DNA of 28,876 bases from JAJRWS01 sp039831705 (GTDB lineage: Bacteria > Planctomycetota > Planctomycetia > Pirellulales > Lacipirellulaceae), in the NCBI GenBank assembly GCA_039831705.1, contig JBDOMT010000246.1:1-28876 (forward strand). Reading direction: 5' to 3'. The notes beneath the pieces are model-generated. The model made no database searches, had not been told where the DNA came from, and saw only the letters and a list, made by a program, of their open reading frames with translations. Positions 15,703-24,227 of the stretch are shown one piece after another (position 1 is the first letter of the stretch; the number at the start of each line of letters is the position of its first letter). A program made the translations under genes and the position numbers.

Positions 15703-18700
15703 TTAGGGCGTGACCTGGTCGATGGGCGGTGTGAGATCATCGAAGTCGGCTTCGATGTTGCCGCCGAGATCCACCGTGCCTACGTTATTACTATCTGCAG
15801 TTACCGTATTGGTGAGGTCAACAATCCCAAACGTGCCTGCAGTTTTCGTCAGTTCAAAATCGACTGCACCTCCGGTTGCCGTGTTGTCGCGCAAGTCAAG
15901 ATTGATGGTGGCTCCTGCTGCGTTACTATCCATGACAAACGCAGTGCCACCAGCATTGTTGTTGGTAAATTGGTTGCTGTCTCCCAGCGGCGAATCCGTG
16001 TTCTGACTTCCAATGGTTGCATTGAGTGTGACTCCGTTTGCCACCGATACATCCATCGTCGCGTTGGTGCCACTGTTGTTCGTCATCGTATTGTCGGTCA
16101 AGAGAAATTGCACATCGCCAATTCCCGCATTGAGGTTGGCTGAAAATGCGTGGTCATTTGCCGCTGTGATATTGTTATTGGTCAACGTCAAATTCATCAG
16201 GTTGGAAGTGGCACTCGTATAGGTGACGGTAATCGCGTCACTCCCTGATGAAGAAATAGTCAAGTCATGGAAGGCGGCCTTTTCAACATTATTGACGATG
16301 ACCGAAGTGCCTGCTGTCGCCAAAGTTCCCCCATCCCCGGCTGTGCCGCTGTTCGGGCCAACCGTAACCGTACCACCCGTGAGATCATCGAGTTCGATGC
16401 CGGCACCCGTTGCCGCAGTCGTAAACACGGAGTCGAAGGTTACGCCAGCGACATCAATCTGGTTGTCCATGATTTTAAGCGCCGTTCCTGTCTGCGTGCT
16501 GATCGTGTTGGTAGCCGTCACCGACAGTTCGCCGTTTCCAATCGAACTAAAACCTATATCTTCCGTTGTAATATTCAATCCACTGAAGAAGGTTTCGTCA
16601 CCGGCGTTGCTGGTCAAGAGGACACCATCTGAGCCAGCAGCCGTGTTGTTGACTGTCACGTTGATTAGCGTGGCCTGATTGACGTTGTTGATACGAATTG
16701 CGGTGCCAGCCACCACCAGTGTTCCACCATCGCCTGGACTGATTCCCGAGCCGACAATCGCCTGCCCCGAACCGCCCAGGGTATCTAAGAGAATACCTCC
16801 GGTAGCTCCATTGGTAACATTGACGCTGTCAAACTGGAAATTCGAGGCATCGATGGACATGTTTGCAACACTGAGACCAACGCCCGAACCTGTGTCGATG
16901 GTATTGGTACCAATACCCCCAAGGGTGCCTCCTCCATCGGCGAAAAAACCGGTCCCGCTCGTGGTATCGATATCGAGTCCACCGACAAAGCTAATATTCG
17001 TGCCACTGTTCGACGTTAAACGCACCGCGTCGTTGGTTCCCGTGTTGAGTGTCAACGCCGCGCTGAATAAAATTGAGCCAGCCGAATTGTCTTGCACCAG
17101 TACGCCTTCACTGGTGTCGTCGATGGGGCCGCTGAGGATGACATTATTGGCAGTTCGATCTTGAATGGTCACCGATCGACCGCCACCACTATTATTGATG
17201 GTAGCCGCAATATTCACCGTTGAATCGCCCGAGGCTCCTACGAAATTGTCACCACGAATGATAAGCGCACTGCCGGTGCCCGTGTTGGTTAATGTACTTG
17301 CATTGCTGTTAACCGTCACGGATCCGCCGCCTTCGATCAACATAGAATTGGCCGTGGTGGTTGTAGCGGCTAAATTGCTGAAGGTAACCGACGATCCCGT
17401 ATTGTTGCGTGTGGTAACCGCATCATTGGTGCCCGTGTTGATGGTGAGTGCATTGGTCAAATTGATGGTGCTAGCCGAGTTGTCTTCTATCACAACGCCC
17501 AAACCGGTGTCGGCTATCGGTCCGCTGAAGGTCAAAGTGCCTCCCGAACGGTTTCGAATATCGAGGGAACGTCCTGCTGAATTGACAATGCTAGGTGCAA
17601 GATTGGCGGTATCACCTCCCCCATCGACAAGTAAAGCAGTGCCAGCAGTATTACTAATACTGACTGTGTTTTCTATCAGCGAGGTACTCGTGATGTTGGT
17701 CAACACAACCCCATCACTTGTGGTACTGTTGATATCCAAGTTTCTCAACGTGGGCCCGTTCACACCACTAGCCACAACTGCACGGCTGCCACCACTGATG
17801 GTGAAGTTATTGACCTCATTATCGTCCGCCAGAGTCAAGACATCGCCTGTGCCATTAATGATTGGGACGGATCCTGCAATAGCCCCTGGGGATGTTTCAG
17901 GCAGCCTGGTGACTCCCAACTCAGCCGTATCGACCGTTTGTAGAATATTGCCACCCTCACCAAGTATGCGTTGACCATTTTTGGCTGAATACTGTCCACT
18001 GGCTAATACCGATCCTGAATGCACCAAGATGTTGTCATTTACTTGACTGAGACCGGCCACATTGGCAAAACTCTGCAGCGGCTTTTCTATGGTTCCGTCG
18101 CCACCTGCGGCGGCACTGGTGTCGATATGGACAAAACGCAAGTCGTCGCCCGTCGTCGGATCGGTAAGTGGAACGCCAAAGACAACCTCGCTCGTTTGCG
18201 TCGTGGCAATGAAATCGTTGCGAAGTACAGGTTCGCGGAAACGATCACTTAGATTTCCACGAGGCAGATTTCTACTATGCGTTCGTCCAATAAACCAGGT
18301 AATACCAAACACCACATTGGTGTCGTAGACGTCGTCTTCCATCACCTGGAGTGATACGGCTAAATCCGGCAAAGCATAGCCACGGACACCTGCCCGATAG
18401 CCGGTTGCATAGAGACCGCCTCCACTTAGTTGATAGCCACCCACAAAAGCCCAAGCTTCCAATTCTCCAATTCGTTTGGCCAATTCTCCATCGATCACAG
18501 TGTGGGCGGTGTCGGTCGCTTGGGTGCTGCTTTCGCTAATCAAATGGTCGCCTAAGAAAGCCGGATCTCTGAATGTCAGTAAGCTTGGATCGCCAACTTT
18601 TGTCCGTTCGAGTGGAAAATGGCCATTGAAGCGCGCATCGAAGGATTCGCCGAGTGATTCGAGGCTGAAACCCAATTGGGTGAAGAAATTGTCGGCATTG

Positions 18701-19149
18701 GTGCTTTGGCCATCGGTCCAAAAACTAATTCCATGAATCCGCTGACTATCACAGCCGAATCCACAATCGCCAAGCTCGCGGTAACCGACACCCAAGTTGA
18801 AGCCACCACCAAAATCCTCGTTCAAGGTGGCCTGACCGTCGAAAAATACCGTTGCCTCATCCAGGTTAAATACCTTCATGCTGCCCAAGGCGAGAACACC
18901 ATCTTGAGTGCCATACGCTTGCGTATGATAGTTGAATCGAAAAGCCGTACCGAGTTGACGATTGAAAAAACTTCCCGAGCCTTGATAGTTCGCAGGAACA
19001 GGGCTGTAAGAGCCCGACCCTGCCTGGGGTGGTACCGTTTCCTGGGCAACCGACTGGCCCACATGGATGGAGGCAATCGCTGAGGCAACCAGCGCTGGGG
19101 CCAAGGCCCAAGAAGCCATTTTAGGCAGCAAGCATGTAGGTGTTCGCAT
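15703..19149 (-). CDS. Large surface protein: predicted N-terminal beta-barrel plus beta-helix repeats
   Basis: 1148 residues from ATG 19147-19149, which has a purine-rich AGAAGAGAG upstream; a longer TTG start at 19173 is less likely. Signal peptide about 1-37. Residues about 50-300 alternate aromatic and glycine-rich strands (FNLGVGYRELG, FFTQLGFSLESLGESFDARF, VRGYALPDLAVSLQVMEDD), the pattern of inverse-autotransporter/intimin-type barrels. From about 340, DTSAAAGGDGTIEKPLQSF is a typical lead-in to a right-handed beta-helix. The rest is Asn/Thr/Gly-rich repeats, including two copies of SGPIxDTxxGVxxxDNSA...TLNTGTNDAV about 130 residues apart and two of GDGGTLxxAGTxxxxNNV at similar spacing. 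There is no C-terminal barrel and no PEP-CTERM. Probably a self-exported adhesin; barrel identity is inference. Confidence 0.75.
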   Translation of the reverse strand: MRTPTCLLPKMASWALAPALVASAIASIHVGQSVAQETVPPQAGSGSYSPVPANYQGSGSFFNRQLGTAFRFNYHTQAYGTQDGVLALGSMKVFNLDEATVFFDGQATLNEDFGGGFNLGVGYRELGDCGFGCDSQRIHGISFWTDGQSTNADNFFTQLGFSLESLGESFDARFNGHFPLERTKVGDPSLLTFRDPAFLGDHLISESSTQATDTAHTVIDGELAKRIGELEAWAFVGGYQLSGGGLYATGYRAGVRGYALPDLAVSLQVMEDDVYDTNVVFGITWFIGRTHSRNLPRGNLSDRFREPVLRNDFIATTQTSEVVFGVPLTDPTTGDDLRFVHIDTSAAAGGDGTIEKPLQSFANVAGLSQVNDNILVHSGSVLASGQYSAKNGQRILGEGGNILQTVDTAELGVTRLPETSPGAIAGSVPIINGTGDVLTLADDNEVNNFTISGGSRAVVASGVNGPTLRNLDINSTTSDGVVLTNITSTSLIENTVSISNTAGTALLVDGGGDTANLAPSIVNSAGRSLDIRNRSGGTLTFSGPIADTGLGVVIEDNSASTINLTNALTINTGTNDAVTTRNNTGSSVTFSNLAATTTTANSMLIEGGGSVTVNSNASTLTNTGTGSALIIRGDNFVGASGDSTVNIAATINNSGGGRSVTIQDRTANNVILSGPIDDTSEGVLVQDNSAGSILFSAALTLNTGTNDAVRLTSNSGTNISFVGGLDIDTTSGTGFFADGGGTLGGIGTNTIDTGSGVGLSVANMSIDASNFQFDSVNVTNGATGGILLDTLGGSGQAIVGSGISPGDGGTLVVAGTAIRINNVNQATLINVTVNNTAAGSDGVLLTSNAGDETFFSGLNITTEDIGFSSIGNGELSVTATNTISTQTGTALKIMDNQIDVAGVTFDSVFTTAATGAGIELDDLTGGTVTVGPNSGTAGDGGTLATAGTSVIVNNVEKAAFHDLTISSSGSDAITVTYTSATSNLMNLTLTNNNITAANDHAFSANLNAGIGDVQFLLTDNTMTNNSGTNATMDVSVANGVTLNATIGSQNTDSPLGDSNQFTNNNAGGTAFVMDSNAAGATINLDLRDNTATGGAVDFELTKTAGTFGIVDLTNTVTADSNNVGTVDLGGNIEADFDDLTPPIDQVTP

Positions 19150-19473
19150 CCGGCAAATCTCTCTTCTCAACAAAGGCTGCTCTATTTAAACAACTGGTGG
19201 AAATCTACCCACGCGGATTTTATCGGCTACAGGCGATGGGCGAGATGAGCCGTTTTTTTGGAATATGCCGACTAGAGAAGGTGTGGCGTTTAGAAAGGAA
19301 GCGAGATGCGTCTGTAGGTAGATATAGACATCGAATGCAGGCAACGCTAGCTTCGAGCAATCGATGCGTTATAGGCGTGTAGCGTAACCTGATAGAATAC
19401 AAGCACGACGCGCGAGCGAGTGGGTAGCCAAACGGGACCCACTTGCTCGCGCTGCGCGCTTGTAGGGGAATGT
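19150..19473. other. Noncoding gap with a long hairpin
   Basis: The 324-base gap between two minus-strand genes contains the promoter region of the large surface protein and a strong hairpin (19399-19463, listed separately). I see no credible coding frame: minus-strand ORFs here run through the hairpin and resemble nothing known. Confidence 0.5.
19399..19463. repeat. 27-base inverted repeat (GC-rich hairpin)
   Basis: The arms 19399-19425 and 19437-19463 are inverted copies matching at 23 of 27 positions around an 11-base loop. Outer ACAAGC/GCTTGT and inner AGTGGGT/ACCCACT ends are perfect. It lies just downstream of the stop of the cyclophilin-like gene (minus strand), so it may help end that transcript, though it has no T-run. 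From memory, GCGAGCGAGTGGGT/ACCCACTCGCTCGC repeats are frequent in Rhodopirellula-type genomes. Confidence 0.65.
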
Positions 19474-20253
19474 TCACCGTGCGCAAGACCGTCGAGAAAA
19501 TGGTGCCATGAGCAACATGGCTCCTGCTGCTAGCAATATCGAGCTTGGCTCAGGCACTCCCGTAGAGCTTGCCCCCTCCGATACGGCTGGTGAGCTCAAT
19601 TCAAAAGCCCTCTCGATGAAGACAAGGCTACCATTGTCAATCAGGGGAATGTCTTTGAGTGTCAAATTTGAAGACTCCTGCGAATATACGTCGACATTGT
19701 TCAGTTGCATGATCAAATCGACGGTCGTCATGTCAGCGATTTCTGCGAATGGAACGAATCCTTGGCTATCGAGAAACGAATTGTCTCCTAAGTTGACAAA
19801 GAAGCTGCTGGTACCCGTATTTGGACCACCACTAGAAAGGGCAAGACTTACTGTTCCTCGTCCATTGGTAACGGGAGAAAAATCGACAGCTCCATCTCCG
19901 TCCGCGTCTACTACTACTGCATCGAATCTCTCAATCGGATTAGCAGTTAACTCACCTGCTGTGCTGGGCGGAAAGATGGAATCAATCAAAAAGCTGCCCA
20001 TCTGTAAAACAAAATCGTTGGATGGATCACTGTCATCCCCGTCCACCGCACGATTGATCACCGTTTGGTCGTATCTGCCTGCTTCTACATAGGCCAATAG
20101 ATTATCCACGAGTGATTGCAAATTCGAGTCGTTGTCTGGATTCAACACCATATCAAAATTGCCCACATTGGTATCAAAGCGAACGGTCTGAGCCGAACCG
20201 TAGGTGGTGCATAGGCAAACAATTGCCAACGAATAAACAAACCGTGAATGCAT
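19474..20253 (-). CDS. Secreted cyclophilin-type peptidyl-prolyl isomerase with PEP-CTERM
   Basis: A 259-residue exported protein. Signal peptide MHSRFVYSLAIVCLCTTYGSA, then a cyclophilin-like domain: VRFDTNVGNFDMVL (first strands), YDQTVINRAVDG with Arg68 at the position of the catalytic Arg (FHR in classical cyclophilins), FVLQMGSF, GTVSLAL, NTGTSSFFVNLGDN and FVPFAEI. Between VINRAVDG and FVLQMGSF, and around residues 95-125, there are extra acidic stretches (DGDDSDPSND, DADGDGAVDF) not found in compact cyclophilins and possibly Ca-binding. The C-terminus (233-259) is a classic PEP-CTERM: VPEPSS, a hydrophobic stretch, then RRSCAR. Isomerase activity is plausible but the active site is divergent. 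Confidence 0.85.
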   Translation of the reverse strand: MHSRFVYSLAIVCLCTTYGSAQTVRFDTNVGNFDMVLNPDNDSNLQSLVDNLLAYVEAGRYDQTVINRAVDGDDSDPSNDFVLQMGSFLIDSIFPPSTAGELTANPIERFDAVVVDADGDGAVDFSPVTNGRGTVSLALSSGGPNTGTSSFFVNLGDNSFLDSQGFVPFAEIADMTTVDLIMQLNNVDVYSQESSNLTLKDIPLIDNGSLVFIERAFELSSPAVSEGASSTGVPEPSSILLAAGAMLLMAPFSRRSCAR

Positions 20254-20589
20254 TTTGAACTCGCGTAGAAGAAATGATGGTCAGCAAACATGAAGGAGAA
20301 AGCGTTATCTATGGCCCAAAAGGTGGCCACATAGGAAGTCTTGCAAATTGGCAAGGAAACTACCTTTTCGCCCGTCACCTACTATATCTAGGCTATTCAG
20401 GAATTCTAAAAACGTCAAGAAAATGGCTGCCAGGATTCCCTTGGCAATTCGCCACAACCGTTGCAGCCCCACTAAAGCAACGGTAATCTGACTGCTAGTC
20501 CAACTATTTCGTCAACTTGGACTCCGAAACTTGTTTTGGTCGGCGAGAATCCGTGACCGGCCCATGGTTCAGATACAGGAGTTTATTTC
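20254..20589. other. Noncoding gap between divergent genes, with a small hairpin
   Basis: 336 bases that should carry promoters for the cyclophilin-like gene (minus) and the FAD oxidoreductase (plus). ACCGTTGC (20457-20464) and GCAACGGT (20477-20484) form a perfect 8-base-pair stem with a 12-base loop, about 105 bases before the oxidoreductase start; it could be an operator or leader structure. AGGAG at 20577-20581 is the ribosome binding site of the oxidoreductase. No other signal stands out. Confidence 0.45.
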
Positions 20590-22707
20590 ATGGTGTTTCC
20601 ATTATTCCTCAAGACTTGCTGGTGTCTGTTGAGTGCTGCAATCTGCAGTACCACCCTGTTGGCAATAGCGGATGAGCCTAACCTGAAGGGGGGCGATGGC
20701 ACAGACTTTGACATCGTTGTTTATGGGGGCACCTCGGCCGGTGTGACAGCAGCCATTCAGGCAAAGCGAATGGGACGTTCTGTCGTATTGATTGAACCGG
20801 GTCAGCATTTGGGCGGTCTTACCTCTGGCGGGTTGGGGGCTACCGACATCGGCAACAAACGGGTGATCGGTGGATTGTCCCGCACATTTTATCGCAACTT
20901 GGGTACGTACTATTCCCATAATTCGGCTTGGACCCAAGGAACGTTGCAGGATCTCAGAGCCCATTATCGCAACCGTATGGAGAATACGGACCAACCAGAA
21001 ATATGGGTATTTGAACCCCATGTGGCGGAACGTGTATTTGCTCAAATGTTGAGTCGTGCAAAAGTGCCCGTGATGCTCAACACGCGACTGGATCTGAACG
21101 AGGGCGTCAAGAAACAGGGGCCTCAAATCGTATCGCTGGCCATGGAGAATGGACGCACAATACATGGAAGAATGTTTATTGATGCCACTTATGAGGGTGA
21201 TTTGATGGCCGGGGCGGGAGTTGCTTACCACGTAGGGCGTGAAGCCAATGCAAAACATGGCGAAACACTCAATGGGGTGGCAACCAGGCAAGCCGTTTCA
21301 CACCAATTTGTCGAGCCTGTGGATCCCTACATCAGGAAGGGGGATCCATCCAGTGGTCTGCTGCCGGGAGTTGGTGCCCACGGACCGGGGGATGAAGGTG
21401 CTGGCGACTCGAAAATCCAGGCTTACTGCTACCGGATGTGCACGACAGACGTTGTCGAAAATCAGCGGGACTGGGTCAAACCCAAACAATACGACCCCCA
21501 GAGGTATGAACTGTTATTGCGAAACTTCGAAGCGGGTGATCATCGGATCCCATGGAATCCCATCTGGCTACCTAACCATAAGACCGATACCAATAACAAT
21601 TTTGCCATATCGACCGACAACATCGGCATGAATTACGACTATCCCGAAGGGAACTATGCAACGCGCGAAAAAATCCTTCTAGAACATCTGACCTACCAGC
21701 AAGGCTTGATGTGGACATTGGCCTACCACCCACGAGTGCCTGCGAAAGTCCGTCAGCACTTTCAACAATTAAAACCGACCAAGGACGAGTTTGTCGACCA
21801 CGACGGTTGGCCTCATCAACTTTATGTTCGTGAAGCCAGGCGCATGATCGCTGATGTGGTAATGACACAAAACCATTGCCAAGGCAGGGAGTTGGTGGAG
21901 GATGCCATCGGAATGGCCGCCTATGGGATGGACTCCCATAATATCCAAAGATATGTTCAGGAAGGTCGGGTTCTGAATGAGGGGGATGTCCAGGTAGGTG
22001 GATTTGCACCCTATCCAATTTCTTATCGTTCCATCCGTCCGCGAAAGGAAGAATGCACCAATCTTCTGGTGCCCATATGCGTATCAGCTTCGCACATCGC
22101 CTACGGATCAATACGCATGGAACCCGTTTTCATGGTATTGGGACAATCCGCAGCAACCGCGGCCGCGCAAGCAATTGAACAGTCGATTCCGATTCAGGAG
22201 ATTGAGTATTCCCAATTGAAAAAACGCTTGCTGGAAGATGGCCAGATCCTCAGATGGAATGGTCCGCGTCCCAAGCCGCCCTTGGATCCAAAAACGTTAC
22301 CGGGAATTGTTATTGATGAACCCGATGCACAGCGTATCGGTTTTTGGAAGCCCAGTCATTCCTTTGGTGGATTTGTCGGCCAGGCTTACATTCATGACTC
22401 AAATCGCAACAAAGGCTCATCGGAAGTTCGCTACGCCACGACTATTGAGAATTCGGGAACTTACGAGGTTCGGCTCTACTTCCTTCCTGCTTCCAATCGG
22501 GCAACCCGAGTGCCTGTGACCATGACCACCGCATTGGGTGTGCAGAAGATCATAGTGAATCAGCAAAAGCGCCTGTCTGACCAACCTTACTTGATTCTTA
22601 AAAGTGTCTCTCTGGAAGCTGGCGAACATTTCGAACTAGTAATTTCCAACAAGGGAACCGACGGCTACGTGATAGCCGATGCGGTTCAATTGGTGATTCA
22701 CGACTGA
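20590..22707 (+). CDS. Secreted FAD-dependent oxidoreductase with golvesin-like C-terminal domain
   Basis: 705 residues. The N-terminus has a signal peptide (about 1-27). A flavin-binding fold follows: VVYGGTSAGVTAAIQAKRMG (Gly-rich loop 46-51), VVLIEPGQHLGGLTSGGLG, and later MFIDATYEGDLMAGAG, the pattern of the FAD-dependent oxidoreductase family PF12831, widespread in planctomycetes and usually of unknown substrate. The catalytic domain ends near residue 570. The last 130 residues (from VIDEPDAQRIGFW; includes SGTYEVRLYFLP and GYVIADAVQLV) match the beta-sandwich found at the C-terminus of golvesin and xanthan lyase-type proteins, probably a carbohydrate or surface binding module. AGGAG lies at a good distance before ATG 20590. 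Sugar-related oxidation outside the cytoplasm is inference. Confidence 0.87.
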   Translation: MVFPLFLKTCWCLLSAAICSTTLLAIADEPNLKGGDGTDFDIVVYGGTSAGVTAAIQAKRMGRSVVLIEPGQHLGGLTSGGLGATDIGNKRVIGGLSRTFYRNLGTYYSHNSAWTQGTLQDLRAHYRNRMENTDQPEIWVFEPHVAERVFAQMLSRAKVPVMLNTRLDLNEGVKKQGPQIVSLAMENGRTIHGRMFIDATYEGDLMAGAGVAYHVGREANAKHGETLNGVATRQAVSHQFVEPVDPYIRKGDPSSGLLPGVGAHGPGDEGAGDSKIQAYCYRMCTTDVVENQRDWVKPKQYDPQRYELLLRNFEAGDHRIPWNPIWLPNHKTDTNNNFAISTDNIGMNYDYPEGNYATREKILLEHLTYQQGLMWTLAYHPRVPAKVRQHFQQLKPTKDEFVDHDGWPHQLYVREARRMIADVVMTQNHCQGRELVEDAIGMAAYGMDSHNIQRYVQEGRVLNEGDVQVGGFAPYPISYRSIRPRKEECTNLLVPICVSASHIAYGSIRMEPVFMVLGQSAATAAAQAIEQSIPIQEIEYSQLKKRLLEDGQILRWNGPRPKPPLDPKTLPGIVIDEPDAQRIGFWKPSHSFGGFVGQAYIHDSNRNKGSSEVRYATTIENSGTYEVRLYFLPASNRATRVPVTMTTALGVQKIIVNQQKRLSDQPYLILKSVSLEAGEHFELVISNKGTDGYVIADAVQLVIHD

Positions 22708-22709
22708 CC

Positions 22710-23459
22710 TCAATCATCCTGGGTCAACTGCTCCCCAGTCGGCATTAGGGCAACCCGGTAGGGTGCGTACTTGAGCCCCAGCAAAAAGCGTTGCATCGCC
22801 AAATATTCACCTCGTGTGGAGGGATGGTCATGGGCAGCGTTTTTACGAATATGGTTGCGGAAAGCCGTGCATGCCTTGGAAATTTGGTTGCGATAGGATG
22901 AACTGCCAAGGAGGCCATAGCGAATACCTTCATGCATTAGCCCATCAAGCCTCTGACGGTACTGGCTGTAGCGCGGATCGGCAACCACCGCTGGCCAAAC
23001 AATGACGCCCGTATCGCTGTTGAATTCATTTTCATCCAAATGGTACGTGACAGCCAGATCCTGAACTTTCTCTTGCAAAATACGTTTGCCAGCCTCTCGG
23101 CGGCTACGTCGTGCTTGACGCCCTTGTTCACGATGATCGGCCAATTTTTGTTTTCGGGCCAATGCCGTGGTAGTCTTTTTTAAATAATTGTCATAGTGCA
23201 TCGATTCAACGTGCTTCCATACATAGGCCGCCTGACTTTGATCCTGCAAAAAATCGCCCTGAGCTGCTCTCCAGACCGCTTCTCCTCTCAATGCGCCCTC
23301 GTAGGCTGTGGAAGAATGATGGTGAACGGCTTCGACGAGTGCAACGCGGCGAGAGGAAGAAATCTGGGGAGCCCGTTGATGACTGACAGATTGTGCATAA
23401 GCAATGGGGCAGGCTACCAAAACAGAAACTAGGGTGAGTAGGGTCGATGTCAGACGCAT
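22710..23459 (-). CDS. Secreted protein of unknown function
   Basis: Not recognised. 249 residues from ATG 23457-23459, which is preceded by TAGGAGACATTCCC (AGGAG at a proper distance); a frame from 23504 would add 15 residues without support. Signal peptide MRLTSTLLTLVSVLVACPIAYA, so it is periplasmic or secreted. The mature part has HHHSST near residue 47, a strongly basic helical stretch (about 95-130: ALARKQKLADHREQGRQARRSR region), VIVWPAVVADPRYSQYRQRLD, and no membrane segment or cysteine cluster. Its stop is two bases from the stop of the oxidoreductase, so the two genes are convergent. It is divergent from the sigma factor with a 191-base shared promoter gap. Confidence 0.72.
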   Translation of the reverse strand: MRLTSTLLTLVSVLVACPIAYAQSVSHQRAPQISSSRRVALVEAVHHHSSTAYEGALRGEAVWRAAQGDFLQDQSQAAYVWKHVESMHYDNYLKKTTTALARKQKLADHREQGRQARRSRREAGKRILQEKVQDLAVTYHLDENEFNSDTGVIVWPAVVADPRYSQYRQRLDGLMHEGIRYGLLGSSSYRNQISKACTAFRNHIRKNAAHDHPSTRGEYLAMQRFLLGLKYAPYRVALMPTGEQLTQDD

Positions 23460-23650
23460 GGGAATGTCTCCTAATTGAGAGGATGAAATAGTCGCGTTTC
23501 TCATGGCTCACCCTTACAAGCGTAAAAGGGCTCGGTCAGAGACAACCGTTTTTTGAAATTTTCCTGACACAACTCCGAAAAAGCCGGCAAACCCTGAAAA
23601 ACATGGAAAATGAAGTGTGCTGCGTGCTCCTTTCGGGGTATGCTACACCT

Positions 23651-24223
23651 ATGGCAATAGTTCCTCCGGATGTCACCGTTTTGCTCCAGCAGGCAAACCA
23701 TGGCAATTCCCATGCGGATTCGCAGCTGTTCAAAATTGTCCAGCAGCAACTCCACAGAATGGCTGAAAAGAAACTGGCCCATGAATCCCCCGGGACGACC
23801 ATTCAAGCCACCATCCTCGTGGATGATGCTTTCTTGCAACTGATGGGTGCTGAGCACTCGGTTGAAATCAACGATCGCAACCACTTTTACAAACTGGCCG
23901 CCAGGGCTATGCGCCGAATTCTCATCGACCGCGCCAGAGGCCGGAATGCTTTAAAGCGGGGGGGGCCACAAGGAAAGCGGGCCGATGTCGAACTTGATCG
24001 CATGTCGGACAAGTCCTACGAAACAGATATCCTAGAACTGCATCACGCACTCAAACGACTGGCTGAGCTCGATAACCGACAGGCCGAAATAGTGGAACTG
24101 CGTCATTTTGGAGGTTATAGCGTGGAAGAGACGGCCCGATTGCTCGGTGTATCGACCAGTACCATTAAACAAGATTTTGCGGCAGCGAAAGCGTGGCTGT
24201 TTCGCGAACTACGTCGAGGTTGA
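23651..24223 (+). CDS. ECF-type RNA polymerase sigma factor
   Basis: A 190-residue sigma70-family factor that would direct RNA polymerase to a regulon. Region 2 is around residues 45-95 (LVDDAFLQLMG, then HFYKLAARAMRRILIDRARGR). Region 4 is at 125-190 (ALKRLAELDNRQAEIVELRH, GGYSVEETARLLGVSTSTIK), the helix-turn-helix that reads the -35. The combination MRRILIDRAR and LAxLDxRxAxIVELRxFGG is typical of the ECF subfamily common in planctomycetes and acidobacteria. ATG 23651 gives the usual N-terminus; ATG 23603 would add 16 residues. The kinase starts four bases after its stop, so they form one transcription unit. No anti-sigma factor is seen. Confidence 0.9.
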   Translation: MAIVPPDVTVLLQQANHGNSHADSQLFKIVQQQLHRMAEKKLAHESPGTTIQATILVDDAFLQLMGAEHSVEINDRNHFYKLAARAMRRILIDRARGRNALKRGGPQGKRADVELDRMSDKSYETDILELHHALKRLAELDNRQAEIVELRHFGGYSVEETARLLGVSTSTIKQDFAAAKAWLFRELRRG

Positions 24224-24227
24224 CCTT

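Noticed and set aside
16223..17974. Long plus-strand open frames (16223-16678, 16679-17164, 17165-17974) opposite the large surface protein
   Set aside because: They are antisense to the repeat region and consist of monotonous Val/Pro/Leu/Ser translation caused by the repeats. The minus frame has a signal peptide, continuous domains and a good start.
16000..18000. Possible CRISPR array because of repeated segments
   Set aside because: The repeats are long (about 390 bases), diverged and in frame with a protein; there are no short identical repeats with unique spacers anywhere in the window.
24108..24227. Upstream extension of the kinase frame into the sigma factor gene
   Set aside because: The 40 extra residues overlap the conserved region 4 of the sigma factor; the ATG at 24228 follows the sigma stop directly.
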